A DNA stretch of 64,000 bases, taken from NCBI GenBank assembly GCA_004123355.1, contig SCHM01000003.1, forward strand, positions 6,281,058 to 6,345,057. The letters are read 5' to 3'. The DNA is from Amphirosellinia nigrospora (lineage: Eukaryota > Ascomycota > Sordariomycetes > Xylariales > Xylariaceae). The translations under genes were made by a program, and so were the position numbers. The notes below the pieces were generated by a model that worked only from the letters and a program-made list of their open reading frames with translations, had not been told where the DNA came from and did no database searches. Below, piece after piece: positions 35,766 through 47,647 of this stretch. How positions within the stretch are numbered: position 1 is the first letter of the stretch; each line of letters opens with the position of its first letter.

Positions 35766-38700
35766 ATGTCGGGCCAATTGCGCTATGACGGCCAGGTCGC
35801 CGTCATCACTGGCGCCGGCGGTGGTTTAGGAAAAGCATATGCCACATTCTTTGCCTCAAGGGGAGCCAAGGTTGTTGTCAACGATCTTGGTGGCTCGTTC
35901 AAGGGCGAGGGCAACTCAACAAAGGTAAGCTCCGAGACCTCCCACTCTCCCTCATCAGTCTTGGATCTTCAAGGCCTTTTAACTCACATTTTCGCGATTT
36001 ACAGGCCGCCGATGTAGTCGTGAACGAGATCAAAGCTGCAGGCGGTGAGGCTGTAGCCAACTACGACAGTGTCGAAAACGGGGACAAGATCATCGAAACC
36101 GCCATCAAGGCGTTCGGCCGCATCGATATCCTCATCAACAACGCTGGTATCCTCCGCGATGTTAGCTTCAAGAACATGAAAGATGCAGACTGGGACTTGA
36201 TTATGACAGTGCATGTCAAGGGCGCCTACAAGTGCGCCCGTGCAGCCTGGCCCTACTTCCGGAAACAGAAGTATGGTCGTGTCATCAACACCGCCTCAGC
36301 TGCTGGCCTGTTTGGCAACTTCGGCCAGGCCAACTACTCAGCCGCCAAGCTAGCCATGGTTGGCTTCACAGAGACTCTCGCTAAGGAGGGTGCCAAGTAT
36401 AACATCATTTGCAATGTCATTGCGCCCATTGCTGCCAGCCGCATGACCGAGACTGTTATGCCTCCCGATATGCTGGAGAACCTGAAGCCTGATTGGATTG
36501 TACCGCTCGTGGCCGTCCTAGTGCACAAGAACAACACCGACGAGAACGGTTCCATCTTCGAGGTCGGTGGCGGCCACATCGCCAAGTACAGGTGGGAACG
36601 ATCAAGCGGTCTAACGCTCAAGGCAGACGATAGCTATACCCCCAGTGCCGTTATTAAGCAGTGGAGCAAGGTTTCCGACTTCTCGGCTCCCCAGTATCCT
36701 TCTGGAGTCAATGATTTCGTAGCTCTCCTCGAGGAATCCATGAAACTCGGACCCAGCCCGCAAGGGGAAAAGATTGATTTCACAGGCCGCGTGGCTTTGG
36801 TAACTGGAGGCGGTGCTGGTATTGGCCGCGCTTACTGCCTTGCATTCGCCAAGGCTGGTGCATCAGTTGTTGTCAATGATCTCGTAGACCCGGATACCGT
36901 TGTGGGGGAGATCAAGAAGATGGGAGGCAAGGCAGCCGGTGTTAAGGCTTCCTCCGAAGATGGTGATGCGGTCGTCAAGGGTGCTATTGACGCTTTTGGC
37001 CGGATCGATATTATTGTCAACAATGCTGGTATCCTACGAGACAAGGCTTTCGCCAACATGGACGACAAACTGTGGGACCCGGTTATGAATGTGCATGCCA
37101 GAGGTACCTACAAGGTTACGAAAGCTGCCTGGCCGTACTTCCTTAAGCAGAAGTACGGACGTGTCATCAACACCACCTCAACAAGTGGTATTTACGGCAA
37201 CTTCGGACAGGCCAACTATTCCGCGGCGGTAAGTTATCATGTGCCAAATTAACACGTAGTCTCTAACGTTTGTGTTTATTCAGAAAATGGCTATTCTGGG
37301 CTTTTCTCGTGCCATCGCTCTCGAAGGCGCCAAGTACAACATTTACGTTAACACCATCGCCCCCAATGCCGGCACGCAAATGACGGCCACCATTCTGCCT
37401 CCCGAACTAGTACAAGCTTTCAAGCCTGACTACATAGCGCCTCTGGTGCTTGCTCTTTCTAGCGATAAGATCCCCGAGAACCCAACTGGAGGTCTATATG
37501 AAGTTGGTTCTGGCTGGTGCGGCCGAACAAGATGGCAGCGTTCCGGCGGTGTTGGCTTCCCGCTTGACGTTAAGCTAGAGCCCGAGGAGGTTGCTAAGAA
37601 TTGGTCTAAGATCATTGACTTTGAGGATGGTCGGGCAGACCACCCTGAGAAAACCTCATCCTCCATAGAAAAGGTCATGGCAAATCTGGGTAACAGACGA
37701 GGGGCATCTAAGGTATAAGCTTTTTTCTTTCCTCGATGCCTCCTCCCCTTTTTATTGTACATATATATTTGTCTAGAATAGTTTCAATGTGACTTTATGT
37801 TGACACAACCTTTTCGATCTAGCAATCTGGCAAGAGCAACAAGTATCTCGAGGCACAAGAGACGGCCAAAAAGGCGAAATCTGAGCCCAGCGAATTCAGC
37901 TATACAGACCGTGACTCGATGCTGTATAACCTAGGTGTCGGTGCAAGCGTACGGATCTCCCCTACGTTTTCGAAGGCCATGAAGACTTTCAGGTGCTTCC
38001 TACATACGGTGTCATTCCGCAGTTCGACACCAATATGCCCTTCAGCTTCGACGACGTCGTGCCCAACTTTTCACCTATGATGCTGCTTCACGGCGAGCAA
38101 TACCTTGAAGTCAAGAAGTACCCTATTCCTACATCAGCAAGGACAAAGAACCACGCCAAATTAATCGAAGTCGTCGATAAGGGTTCCGCTGCAGTGCTGA
38201 AGAGCGGCGTCACCACAGTGAATGCCGAGAATGGTGAAGAGCTATTCTACAATGAATCGACGGTGTTCCTCCGAGGTTGCGGTGGATTCGATGGTCAAAA
38301 GAAGCCCGCCGACCGCGGTGCTGCTACCGCCGCTAATGTTCCTCCCAAGAGGGCTGCTGACGTCGTAGTCGAGTCCGTGACGACCCCGAGCAGGCCGCGA
38401 TCTACCGCCTGAGCGGTGATTACAAGTGAGTTTCCCCATTCCTCATTCCCTTCTATCCGCCCCATAAATTCAGGCACCGCCGAATATGCTCTCCTCTCCG
38501 ATATTGCTTTACTGACTGATTTCCCCGCTTCAAGCCCCCTTCACATTGACCCGAGCTTCGCCAAGATGGAGGGTTCAAGGAACCCATCCTGCATGGGCTA
38601 TGCTTCATGGGAATTGCGAGCAAGGCCGTCTATGAGAGCTTCGGCCCGTACAAAAACATCAAGGTCCGGTTCGCCGGCTCCGTGTTCCCCGGTCAAACCC

Positions 38701-38831
38701 TCGTGACGGAGATGTGGAAGGAAGGAGGCAACAAGGTCATCTTCCAGGCCAAGGTCAAGGAGACGGGCAAGCTCGCTATCTCTGGTGCCGCTGCTGAGCT
38801 GGTCGATGGCGCAAAGAGCGGGAAGTTGTAA
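35766..38831 (+). CDS. fox2: Peroxisomal multifunctional beta-oxidation enzyme (Fox2/MFE-2)
   Basis: Two tandem short-chain dehydrogenase domains are followed by a MaoC-like 2-enoyl-CoA hydratase 2 domain, which together carry out the hydration and 3-hydroxyacyl-CoA dehydrogenation steps of peroxisomal beta-oxidation. Each SDR has its Rossmann motif ([22 protein letters not shown]), NNAGILRD and YSAAK. The second YSAA-K is split by an intron. The hydratase has YRLSGDYNPLHIDP and [11 protein letters not shown] across frames. Introns: 35925-36004, 37229-37283, 37713-37822 and 38426-38534. The length is 904 aa after allowing one base in each of three runs (AA at 37945, CCCC at 38384-38387, GG near 38568), all in the hydratase half. 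The end is SGKL, so the last tripeptide GKL is only a weak match to a PTS1 signal. Confidence 0.95.
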
Positions 38832-39501
38832 GGTTCGAAAAGGAGACGAGAAGCAGAGTGTATGAGATCAGGTCTAGATCAGTGTACGATACCAAGTCGG
38901 CCTGCTTATATCCACAGGTCTATTATTGATGACATTTTCGGGCACGAATATATGATATTTCTGTTACGATTTAATTGTTCAATTGTTGTGACTTGTTTAA
39001 ATTCGTTCTTCGCGAAGTTTCCCGAGACACATCAGCACGGGTGCGTTTTTGATCCGGTCGTGCACTACATGCATTTCTATAATGAGGGTCAATGAAGGGA
39101 TTGATGTTGAAAACTCTATGCAACCACAGCAGTATTTATTGATAGTTTTAGTCAAGTCTGCTGATATGGCACACGTCGTTCCTAACTGTTCGATTTTCTC
39201 GGTTCTGAAACTTGAGCTGAACCAGCGAATCGCAACTGAAACTAAAATCTTTGATGGTTTTATCTAGACGTATCATGCAAAAGTCTCAGCAAGCGCCCAC
39301 CCCTAATCCATCAACAAGATCGTGCTTGTTCTTCCTGCTATCATCTCACGCCCGTAGCCAAAAGAGAAAGCATACCCAAACAGGGTAATACAGGTGTGAC
39401 GGAGGGAAAGGGGGCGGTTATCAGAACCAGAACCCGACACATCCGAAACAGCAGTACCATCCGCGCGTTAATTCGTAGCGGCGCCGATGGTAGATAGATG
39501 C
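38832..39501. other. Convergent intergenic region
   Basis: 670 bp downstream of Fox2. It should carry 3' processing signals. No gene seen. Confidence 0.45.
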
Positions 39502-40025
39502 TTAGAGGAAACAACAAGGCCCGCCCCTAGACCCATGATAGCTTTTCTTCCTCCTCGTCTCGGTCGAGTAGTCATAGTTTACTACTGGCTGCGGTTGTGG
39601 CGGCGGGTTTGTACCGTATGCCGTCATCTCCAAGCCCTGTTCTTCTTGCATATGCCTGGCCCTCTCCTCCCCAGCTCTCTATCTCCTCCCCGCGTGCTCG
39701 GTCCCGGCGCGCCGTCGTCTCTCGTCGTGCTCCCGCTCTGGATGTAATTCCACGTGTTCGTCGCGGTGGCCGATTGCCAGAAGGATGGATCTTTCGGCGG
39801 CTCCTGATTCCATTCTTTGTGGCGTTCCTCTGGTGTATGTGTGAGTGGCTCGGCGGGCTGCTCTGCTGCTGCTGAACGGTCTGCGCTTTTATAAGGCAGG
39901 TTAGCTACGGGCGCCGGCAGGGCAACGTCGGGTTGAACATACCGTTTGCCCCTTGAAGTAGATGATCTCGAAGACCTATGGCCGTGCCTATGACCGTGCC
40001 TACGACCGTGTCTATGACGTGCCAT
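39502..40025 (-). CDS. Hypothetical His/Arg-rich protein
   Basis: Not recognised. The frame starts at the ATG at 40025 with a run of His/Arg/Gly (MARHRHGRRHGHRHGHR), followed by Ser/Thr-rich and acidic stretches (THTPEERHKEWNQEPPKD, SATATNTWNYIQSGS). Near 39640-39690 the first frame loses protein-like character, while neighbouring frames continue with EEQGLEMTAYGTNPPPQPQP and YDYSTETRRKK and end in GGPCCFL at 39502. So either a single-base error or an intron lies there. A GTATGT...GCTAAC...GCAG stretch at about 39890-39947 looks like an intron, but removing it shifts the frame. If the last frame is right, CCFL would be a possible C-terminal prenylation (CaaX) motif. Gene structure uncertain. 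Confidence 0.4.
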
Positions 40026-41439
40026 GATAATATATGTAGCTGTTTTCTGGGCGTGGAATTTAACTCTTTACTGGTTCGGTCCCTCGATCATTTCGAGCGT
40101 TGGCCCTTCATAGGTTTATATACAGCGTTGACATAAGCAATAGTATGCGTAAAATGCGATCGAAGCCAAAGCTTGAGTAACGACACTTCAAGACTCGATG
40201 ATGGCCCTTACTTCGGCATTGAATACACGGCAAGCTCCCTTGCTTTTACAATTGTTCCATAATGCAGAATACGGGAGCCACGTTGAGCAAATATCTCTCG
40301 CGACCCATGCCACAACTCTCTCCTCTCTCTCCCTCTCTTCGCCATGTTTTCCATCTGCCGTACTTCCCACCACTCTCTCACCCTTCTTTATTATTCTCAT
40401 TTTCTTCTCTTCTTAACCTTGCATGTCGCTTTAGTTCCTTTCTAACTCCTTGGGCTGAATGATCATTCTCTGAGGTTGTGTTACAGGACATCACAGGATA
40501 ACCCTGCTGCTTCGGCGGGTTGTACTACGCTGGAAAAAATGAAGTTTCGCCTCGTGTATGAATAATAGCCAATACCGAGACTTCTAGCCGCCAATACTAA
40601 GACGTCTTGTCCTATTGTGGGCCGTGTCTCCTTCTCCGGAGCTCGAAATATATTACACGCCCATTACCCATTGGGTCCCCGGCTCTCCGTCGTACGACGT
40701 TTTGTCTCCCTCTATACGCATTTCCCTATAAGCACCTATTAAACTTTTGCTTATAGAGACAGACTGGTTAATTTTTGTACCATTTTGTGTGGATCGACAT
40801 TTTGTCGCACAGTAACCCTACACTTTTTTCTCTATTTAACTAACGTTGTCGCTATAACCTCAGCTCCGATCATCTTTTTGTTCCAAGATAACAAGCTGCA
40901 GTTTACTCAACGACAACTTGGTCATGCAAAAAACAGCAATTAGCATCACCTGCAACCAGCATTTGCAATCATCCATCTACAAATCCTGGCTTGGTGCAGC
41001 CCCGTCCCCCTCCGAGGAGTCGAATTCTCGCGCGCCCCTTCCAACGTTATTGATAAAATGAATAGAGCATAAGTAATCAATTCTTTGGTAAAGAAATAAC
41101 TGATATCTCATTCAATCTAGAGCTCTAAACAACATTTTGAAAATAATATCGACAGGCCAGCTGTACCGTTCCCAGACGTTCTTTCCAACAACTTGATAGA
41201 ATAACCAACATAATCCATGAATCATTGAGGGTGATACATGTTTGCATCACAGATGCCGTGCAGGTCATCTGCTTCCTGAAAATAATTCTTCTTAGATGTC
41301 TTGATCAAACATCGTAAGACAAAATACAAAATGAGCAAAATCGAAAGGATGGCAATCTTTCCATTCTCACCTCTTTACCTTCTTGGTGGCTAAGTAGCCG
41401 GTTCGTATTCGGTAGGTCGCCCTTGGCCATCCACCGTCA
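40026..41439. other. Intergenic, no gene seen
   Basis: 1.4 kb, C/T-rich at 40310-40450 and otherwise AT-rich. No coding region, tRNA or recognisable repeat. Confidence 0.5.
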
Positions 41440-42289
41440 TCACTTCATACCGGCTTCCTCAGTGATGCCGATGCTCGTGGTGGTGATGATGGCGGGGGGG
41501 TCCTCCGAACGGTGCCCATGATGACTATGTGAGTGGCCCTGAGAGGGGTGATGGCTATGACTATGGGAGTGATGGGAGTGTCCCTGGGAATGACGTTGAC
41601 TATGGGAGTGATGGGAGTGTCCCTGGGAATGACGTTGACTATGGGAGTGATGGGAATGTCCCTGGGAAGGATGTTCACTATGGGCATGAGAGTGACCCTG
41701 AGAGGGATGATGGCTATGGCTATGATGGGAGTGTTGAGATCCATGATGCCCTTGGCTTTCGTGTTGACTAGATCGACTGGGAGGCACCTCCTCTACGTCT
41801 CGTCTGTAAACATCGCTCATCCATGAGTTGACCCGTCCGTTGTTTCGGGCTACCTCGGACGGGGTTCCCGCCAAGCTTCTTGCTGTATTTCTTGCTGTCT
41901 TGGTCTTTCTGCCGCTCTCACCGTTTCGTTCTCGTCCGCCGCGTGATCGACGTCGGCCCTCTCTGGTACCTCACGTGGCCGCGGCTCGTAAGTCTCTGGT
42001 ACATGACGTGGCCGCGGCTCGTAATAAGTCTCACGGTGGTATGAATAATAATACTCCCGACGCCGAGGAGGTCTGCTTGAGGACCTATGTTCTCTTTCGT
42101 TGGTATATATCCGCCCTGCGGATACTGTTGCGCGGCGTCATTCGGGCTGAAAATTGTATACTCCCAGGGTCCGGCGCGACTACCAAGGGGTCAGCAAAGG
42201 AACGATAAGCTGGCGAGAGATAATACATACCCGTGTTGGACACTGTAACGAGGATGGACCTCTCTGCTGCTAGTCCTGCTTCGCGGCAT
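41440..42289 (-). CDS. Hypothetical protein with Arg-rich N-half and His/Ser repeat C-half
   Basis: Not recognised. The start is taken at the ATG at 42289 (MPRSRTSSREVHPRYSVQHG). A 51-bp intron (42180-42230, donor GTATGT) leads into GRAGPWEYTIFSPNDAAQQY. The middle has RPPRRREYYYSYHRETYYEP and a duplicated YEPRPR unit. The C-terminal half is HSHH/HSQRHSQG repeats encoded by a 39-bp minisatellite, ending in ITEEAGMK. Two single-base breaks (near 42106 and in the run at 41861-41864) must be allowed for; then the length is about 266 aa. The 13-residue His/Ser repeats could bind metal ions or act as a linker. No signal peptide or membrane segment. Confidence 0.5.
41559..41675. repeat. 39-bp minisatellite, three tandem copies
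   Basis: Copies at 41559-41597, 41598-41636 and 41637-41675. The first two are identical and the third differs at a few bases. Degenerate units flank the array. The 39-bp unit is a multiple of three and encodes a 13-residue His/Ser/Gln repeat on the minus strand. Confidence 0.9.
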
Positions 42290-42819
42290 AGTGTTTCTTG
42301 CGTCGTGATTTGTGTCTATAAGGGATGAACGATACTGCGAAGTGCTTAGTATTGAATGGTGAGAGGCTCTTTTTTTTTCATGGAACAAGGCTTGATTATA
42401 TATTGCAAATTCCAAGGAGAATATGAGCGAACAACCAATTACCCGTTTAGTGTAACCTGTATATTCTGGTCACGAGGAGGTATTGATTGGTTTCACGATA
42501 GAGACCCTTGAACCTCGTCCCCAGGCGTTTGTGAGATCCTTTGTCCGACATTCATTCGTCCCGTATATTGATTGCTTACCCGTATTTTCCCTTGACTACC
42601 CCGCGTGATGATAATTGTGTATGTGTTCGTATGGGATTGTGGTGAGCTTTCAAGCCTTCACGATAACCCGTAGCCAATCATTCTATTAGCGCACTCCGAT
42701 TCATCGTCGCTGGTAGGTAGGCACGCCGCTTCAGAGACACTATAGTCAACTTCATAGATCGCTGGAATTCTTAGAGGTTAAAGAGGTTTTAGACTATGTT
42801 ACCAGGATCCTTTTGATAC

Positions 42820-43835
42820 ATGGGTAGGTCATCTATACTTGTTGTTTCGCGGAGGTCTTTGAATATACTTCTATGGCTATAACATGGTTGTATACAGATA
42901 GTCCCATTCTTTGTAGAGATTGTAATTAGTGACTTCGTGATATACATATATATCACAGGACAGCTTCCGAAATTATTAGGACGTTCGTGTAATAATAGAA
43001 CTCACACCGTATTGGTGAGCAGCTCTCACGAGGTTTCTGGTCAACATGATAGGAAAGCCCCTGGCTATTCAGTTGCACCGGGTTGCAAGGAGGAAGTGAG
43101 CTTGACGTGACAGGATTTCCCGTAAGACCAACCGCCAGAATTGTTACGTATTTTGCAATACCCAACGATGTCACGGAGGCCAAATTAGACGAGCGCCAGG
43201 ACTCTCGTGTCTACCCATAGAGTATATGTCATGGACCACCTAAGAGTAGGGTGTAGACATCTGTTGTTGCACGGAGAACCAGTGAGGTCATCTCCGTGGG
43301 CTCTATGTGACTACCTGACTATATACAGAGAATCTCTTTGTCTTGGCTTGATTCCGTGTGCCTAGATCCCTGTTTCCTGGCAGTATAGTATGACATCCAT
43401 TGTTGCGCGAAGGTTATAATCCCTGACGTCTATCGGCTACTCACAGCTATAGACGCAGATTGCAATCCCTTTATTAGTTTTAGTGAAGCAACACCAGTGA
43501 TTTACAAGGTAGCGATAGTATTGCCAAAGCAGTGTGCCTAAAAACCGGGCCTATTTATCCGCGTTCTTCGCTTAGTCGCCCTGAGCCACATGCTTAAACT
43601 TTTGTACAATGAAGGACAACTCGCCATGATGCTCCCGGCCCGTTATTATATGCGACACAAAGTCTATCTAGGTGGTATTTTCATGAAGCGTTTTCGAAGG
43701 GGGTAGACACTGTGTGTCAGGGATCATGTATAGGTAGGGTATAGACATCTGCTGTTACACGAAGGTCTAAAGCTCTCTCTCTGTGGGCACTATATGGCTA
43801 TAGACCCGCGTCCCTGGTACTTTAGTGTTGATCCA
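42820..43835 (+). repeat. Degenerate direct-repeat family (four copies)
   Basis: Related blocks start near 42822, 43240, 43390 and 43725. Each carries a version of GTAGACATCTGTTGTTGCAC followed by GGAGG/GAAGG and, further on, CTCCGTGGGC-type or CTATGGCTATA strings. Identity between copies is partial (estimated by eye). No coding capacity is visible. They could be remnants of a transposon or a decayed satellite. Confidence 0.6.
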
Positions 43836-44156
43836 TCTCCATGTATTGATCTTCCAAGATAAAATTTCACTTCTACGTCGGACGTGGACTTCTCCGCGAG
43901 TATGATCGACGGATTTAAATTCGATGGCGAATTGTGGTAGAGAAGCAACCAATATAGAGACTCTATACCGGAGACCGAGATAGATTTAACCGTACTGCCA
44001 AGATTCAAGCTTAGACCCTTGTTCTCGCCAACTCGATGTTTCATGTGCCGCATAACAAGGTCTTGTGCTCAAGCGCTTAGAACTTGGGGTTCTATTCAGC
44101 GAATCATCTCTATAGGGTCTATAAGGCTTCTATAAGGCTTCTGATTCGTTACTTCT

Positions 44157-44359
44157 CCCTATAGCGCAACCTCGCCCATTGCCAGGAACAGGGATTTAGA
44201 CATGGGGAACAGACTAGACAAAGAGGCTCTCTGCATATAGTCATATAGTCAGGTAGAGCCCACGGAGATGGCTTCACTGGGTCTCCGTGCAACAACAGAT
44301 GTCTACACTCTACCCCTGCAAGGTCCCTGACACCCTATAACGCAACCTCCCCCATAGCC
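44157..44359 (-). repeat. Inverted copy of the 43-kb repeat, with terminal direct repeats
   Basis: The reverse complement of about 44180-44325 aligns with 43246-43383 over about 140 bp, with long shared strings including TGTAGACATCTGTTGTTGCA and CATCTCCGTGGGCTCTA. It is bounded by a 27-bp near-identical direct repeat (CCCTATARCGCAACCTCSCC...) at 44157 and 44333, 176 bp apart. Confidence 0.65.
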
Positions 44360-45153
44360 CCTTATCTATAGACGAATCCAGAGGCATCTCCTTCTCATAC
44401 GGCCTCTGGTTGAGGGCCAATACTAGAGCGGCTCGTACTATACGAGGCTATTATATCCAACACCTCCTCTCTCCTCTATGTGTCTCAAATTTCGTAAGGG
44501 AGTCGGAGACTATTCGGCCATCTAGGACCTTGAGTAACTCATGGCCCCGTGGCTTTGTGGCTTGTCCGTATGACAGTATGTCACATAAGACAAACAATTG
44601 CTATTCAAGGGCAAACCTGTGCTATCACGTGGTTACAAGGATAGGCAAGGGATTAACGTACCACACTTGTGTGTATGTTTGTTTAAGATAAGTAAAGCGA
44701 TATCGGCTTGATAGAATTTGAAGTGTAAGTGTCCGTAACCGCCAAATATACACTACTTATTCAAGACAGCATACACAATGTAGCGAGTACTGTGACTATT
44801 AAGAAGTAACGTAACGTGTTTTGATTTTGAAGAGATTATGGAATTAATTAAAATTGCATGCATGTATAATGCTATCGGCTTGTGTGAGGTTCATCTATCA
44901 TACAATGCCTCTTTTGGACCTTGGTTCCGTGTTCCTATGGACAGCAAGATAAATAATCTTCTGTTGAATAACCCCTTGGTTTGCCAATACGCCTATTCCG
45001 ATGCAATGCGAACGGCTTTAGTTTCGCCTTAACAAGGTATCGCGCAAAAAAAAAAAAAAGTTGTAGTAGTCCTTGTAGTTTATGCATGCATGCTGGTAAA
45101 CAGAACCTGATAAACTCCAATTTCGCCGTAGTTGCTCATCATGCTCAGTGACA

Positions 45154-47189
45154 TCAAATGATGAATGTCTCGATTGTGAAATCAAAAATTTCCTCTATAC
45201 TCGGGATTCTGCCACCGCGGAACACAGAGCTGAGGACGCCGTTTCCGATGGTAGCGCCCACGCCCCCCACATTGCCGATGCCATTTTCGAGATATGCCTT
45301 TTCTGCATTTGAGAGTTCGCGACGTTCCGTCTCCCTCCATTTGCGCTCCGCGTCGGCCTTAGCCTTCCGCAATATGGCGTCCGTATTCTCCGCTTCCCAG
45401 AGATTACATTTGTTGCACTCCTTACATTGCCTACCATCGCCTTCGGGTCGGAAGTGTTGGCAGAAGTGCTGGTAGCCCTCACTAGAGGCGCCAATATCCT
45501 TGCGGCAGACGTAGCACATTTTGTAGCCGCAGGGACAAGTCAGTTTGTTACACCCTGCCGTTTTTACGAAAGAGGTATTGCAGCGTGGGCATACACGCTT
45601 AATCGCCATGGACATGGCTTGTTCCACTTGGGTGCGTAGGGCGATGAGGGAAGACTCGTGGCACACGTGAATGTCGACCCACGCCTTCGAGCATGACATG
45701 CACGATGAACGCTTACATGCTGGATTTTGGCAGACAAACTTTAAACCACGAAGCCGGCGCTGGTGGCGGCCGATCGCTGCCACATATTGCTGAGACATAT
45801 ACTGTCTAAATGAACTGCTCAAGCACAGGGCCAGACAAATGAATCCGAGGACTGCTATAATAACGGCGGCCGAGGAGAGAAGTATAATCATGAGGAGAAG
45901 GATAATGTTGGGAAGCCTGCTCAAGCGAAGCTTTGGCGGGTTGGCATCATCCGGCATATATAGTTCGTCGACTTCTGCGTAGGTGCAGAAGGGACACCGA
46001 ACTAACGGCAAACCACTTGAGAGAAGACCATGCTCCGCTAAGCGTTGGTCGAGCTTTTCCAGAATTTCGACTCCCTTTCTGCTTGGTGCATAGCCCGTTG
46101 AATTTGCTCGATAGAAACGCATCCTTCACAGTCGGTAGATGAGACAGCCGGACATCGTAGCGTTCCTGTGTCCTTATGAATATTGCGTTGCCATCCCTGT
46201 CCAAACACAGCCTCCGTTATTGATTGTTGGACGCAGCGAAAGCAGACCATATGGCCCTCCGCACTGCAGGTTGTAATCTCTTCAAAGATGGAGTCTGTGT
46301 AACAACAGGCGCATTCGTATGTAGCTTCATGGGCTTCGGCTTCTTCGGTCTGCATCGATAACGCGAGCGCGCGATCGTCCTTTTCTCTTGTTTCTCTCTC
46401 ACGTACATTAAGAGGTCGAATGAGCTCCTGAAATAGTTCCCGGTCGAGTTCGGCGTTACCCGTTGTTTTCACTGCAGGCGCTAACGAGCCGCCCTCGGCG
46501 ACTCGCCAAGAGACCAAGGGATGTGTCTCGGCTTCAGACGACGTCACGGGCTTTCGGCGGAAGAGGAGGGAAGAGATGGCGAACTTCCAGGATTTAGAGG
46601 ACAGATCCACTAGGGTTGGACGTGCATCGAGGTAGGAGTAGTTGAACTCGGAGAGGACGGCATCGATGGATGACCTAGAGAGACCCTTGAATTCCTGCCG
46701 GGCCAAGGAACTAACGGCCATCTTGTATGCAGGCGCCCTGAAGGCCTCCGTCTTAGAAACCGAGATCTTCTGGCAGGTCTGTTGGTCGGTGGCTCGCCGG
46801 CGGCCCTTGACATAAGCTGCGGGGTTCTTCAACAGCATCTCGGTAACGACGAACATCTTCGACTCGTCAGAGAAGTTGGAGAGCATCTCGCGGAACACCT
46901 CAACCTGATAGTCTGGGAATACGGAGCACAGGATCTCCAGCTCCTGGTTCAAGCCGACAACATTGTCTGGGAGTGGCGCGACGGGCTCTAACTGGGATTC
47001 GTCGATGATGTACTCGGATTTGGATGGACCTTCGTTAGGCGACGATTGCGGCTGCGAAAGAGAAAGAGACGACGACGACAGCGATAGCGACGACGATGAC
47101 TCTAATGTTTGGCTCTGGCGGTTGGAGATGTGTGCCTTGGGAGAGCGCTTTCGCCTCGACGAGGTCCCGAGCAGGCTAGAGAGGAACAT
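45154..47189 (-). CDS. RBR E3 ubiquitin ligase, RNF216-like, with hydrophobic insert
   Basis: About 678 aa from the ATG at 47189. Order of parts: Ser-rich N-terminus; a CUE/UBA-like helix region near residues 80-130 (LEILCSVFPDYQVEVFREML); RING1 near 286-350 (CACC...CSAEGHMVCFRC); a strongly hydrophobic 30-residue stretch near 425-455 (LLMIILLSSAAVIIAVLGFI); an IBR (CQNPACKRSSCMSC); RING2 with CPRC, the catalytic-type GCNKLTCPCG and CYVC; then HFCQH...CKECNKCNLW, the extra Cys/His segment typical of RNF216/Triad3. The last acts as a ubiquitin-chain-forming E3 via a Cys-thioester intermediate. One frame break lies at 46076-46078 (one more base in the AAA of AEKGVE). No introns needed. The hydrophobic insert implies membrane anchoring. 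Substrates unknown. Confidence 0.9.
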
Positions 47190-47647
47190 GTCTATGATCG
47201 GTCTGTGATCGAGGCACGTCGGCACACACCATGATTGGTCAAGGTGGGAGGGGAGAAGAGCATGAAGCCAAGCTTGAGTCCTTCAACGAGGCCCAAAGTT
47301 ACAACAAGTGAGCTGAGGTGTGGGTAGCTTGGAAGTAATTCACAGGACTGAACGTGTGTGTAGTGTACATAGGGCGGCCTACTTTGGAAAGCAAGGGTCT
47401 CTGGTCCGCGGGATGCGACGCGCTAACAAATATTGACGGTATCTATCTCCACTTGTACTAATATATAATAGGTATAGCGGACAGTCTAGCTTTCATGTGA
47501 TGGGCTACCCCACACAAGTCTAAGTGCTGTCCCCTGTGCTGTCTAGTGCTACTAGCATGAATGCTCCCGTCTTTTCTAGAACGTAAAGAAAAAGGGTTAC
47601 ATCTTACCCCGCCCATTAAGGTACCATTCTCACGGGTGGTCATCCAA
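47190..47647. other. Intergenic between RBR gene and ABC transporter
   Basis: 458 bp containing the RBR promoter and the 3' end of the ABC gene, which are head-to-tail on the minus strand. No gene seen. Confidence 0.5.

Larger units (their letters stand above)
42290..45153. other. Gene-free region with decayed repeats
   Basis: 2.9 kb without a supported gene. Most of the middle is taken by degenerate copies of one repeat family (about 42820-44360). A run of 13 or so A lies near 45046-45058. Nothing else is recognisable. Confidence 0.6.

Noticed and set aside
38290-38440. Fox2 as a genuine pseudogene
   Set aside because: All three breaks are single missing bases in runs within a conserved hydratase domain, and splice sites and motifs are intact.
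41529-41826. Plus-strand frames across the 39-bp repeat (DYGSDGSVPGN units)
   Set aside because: A by-product of the minisatellite, which is open in several frames. The minus strand has start, intron and extension outside the repeat.
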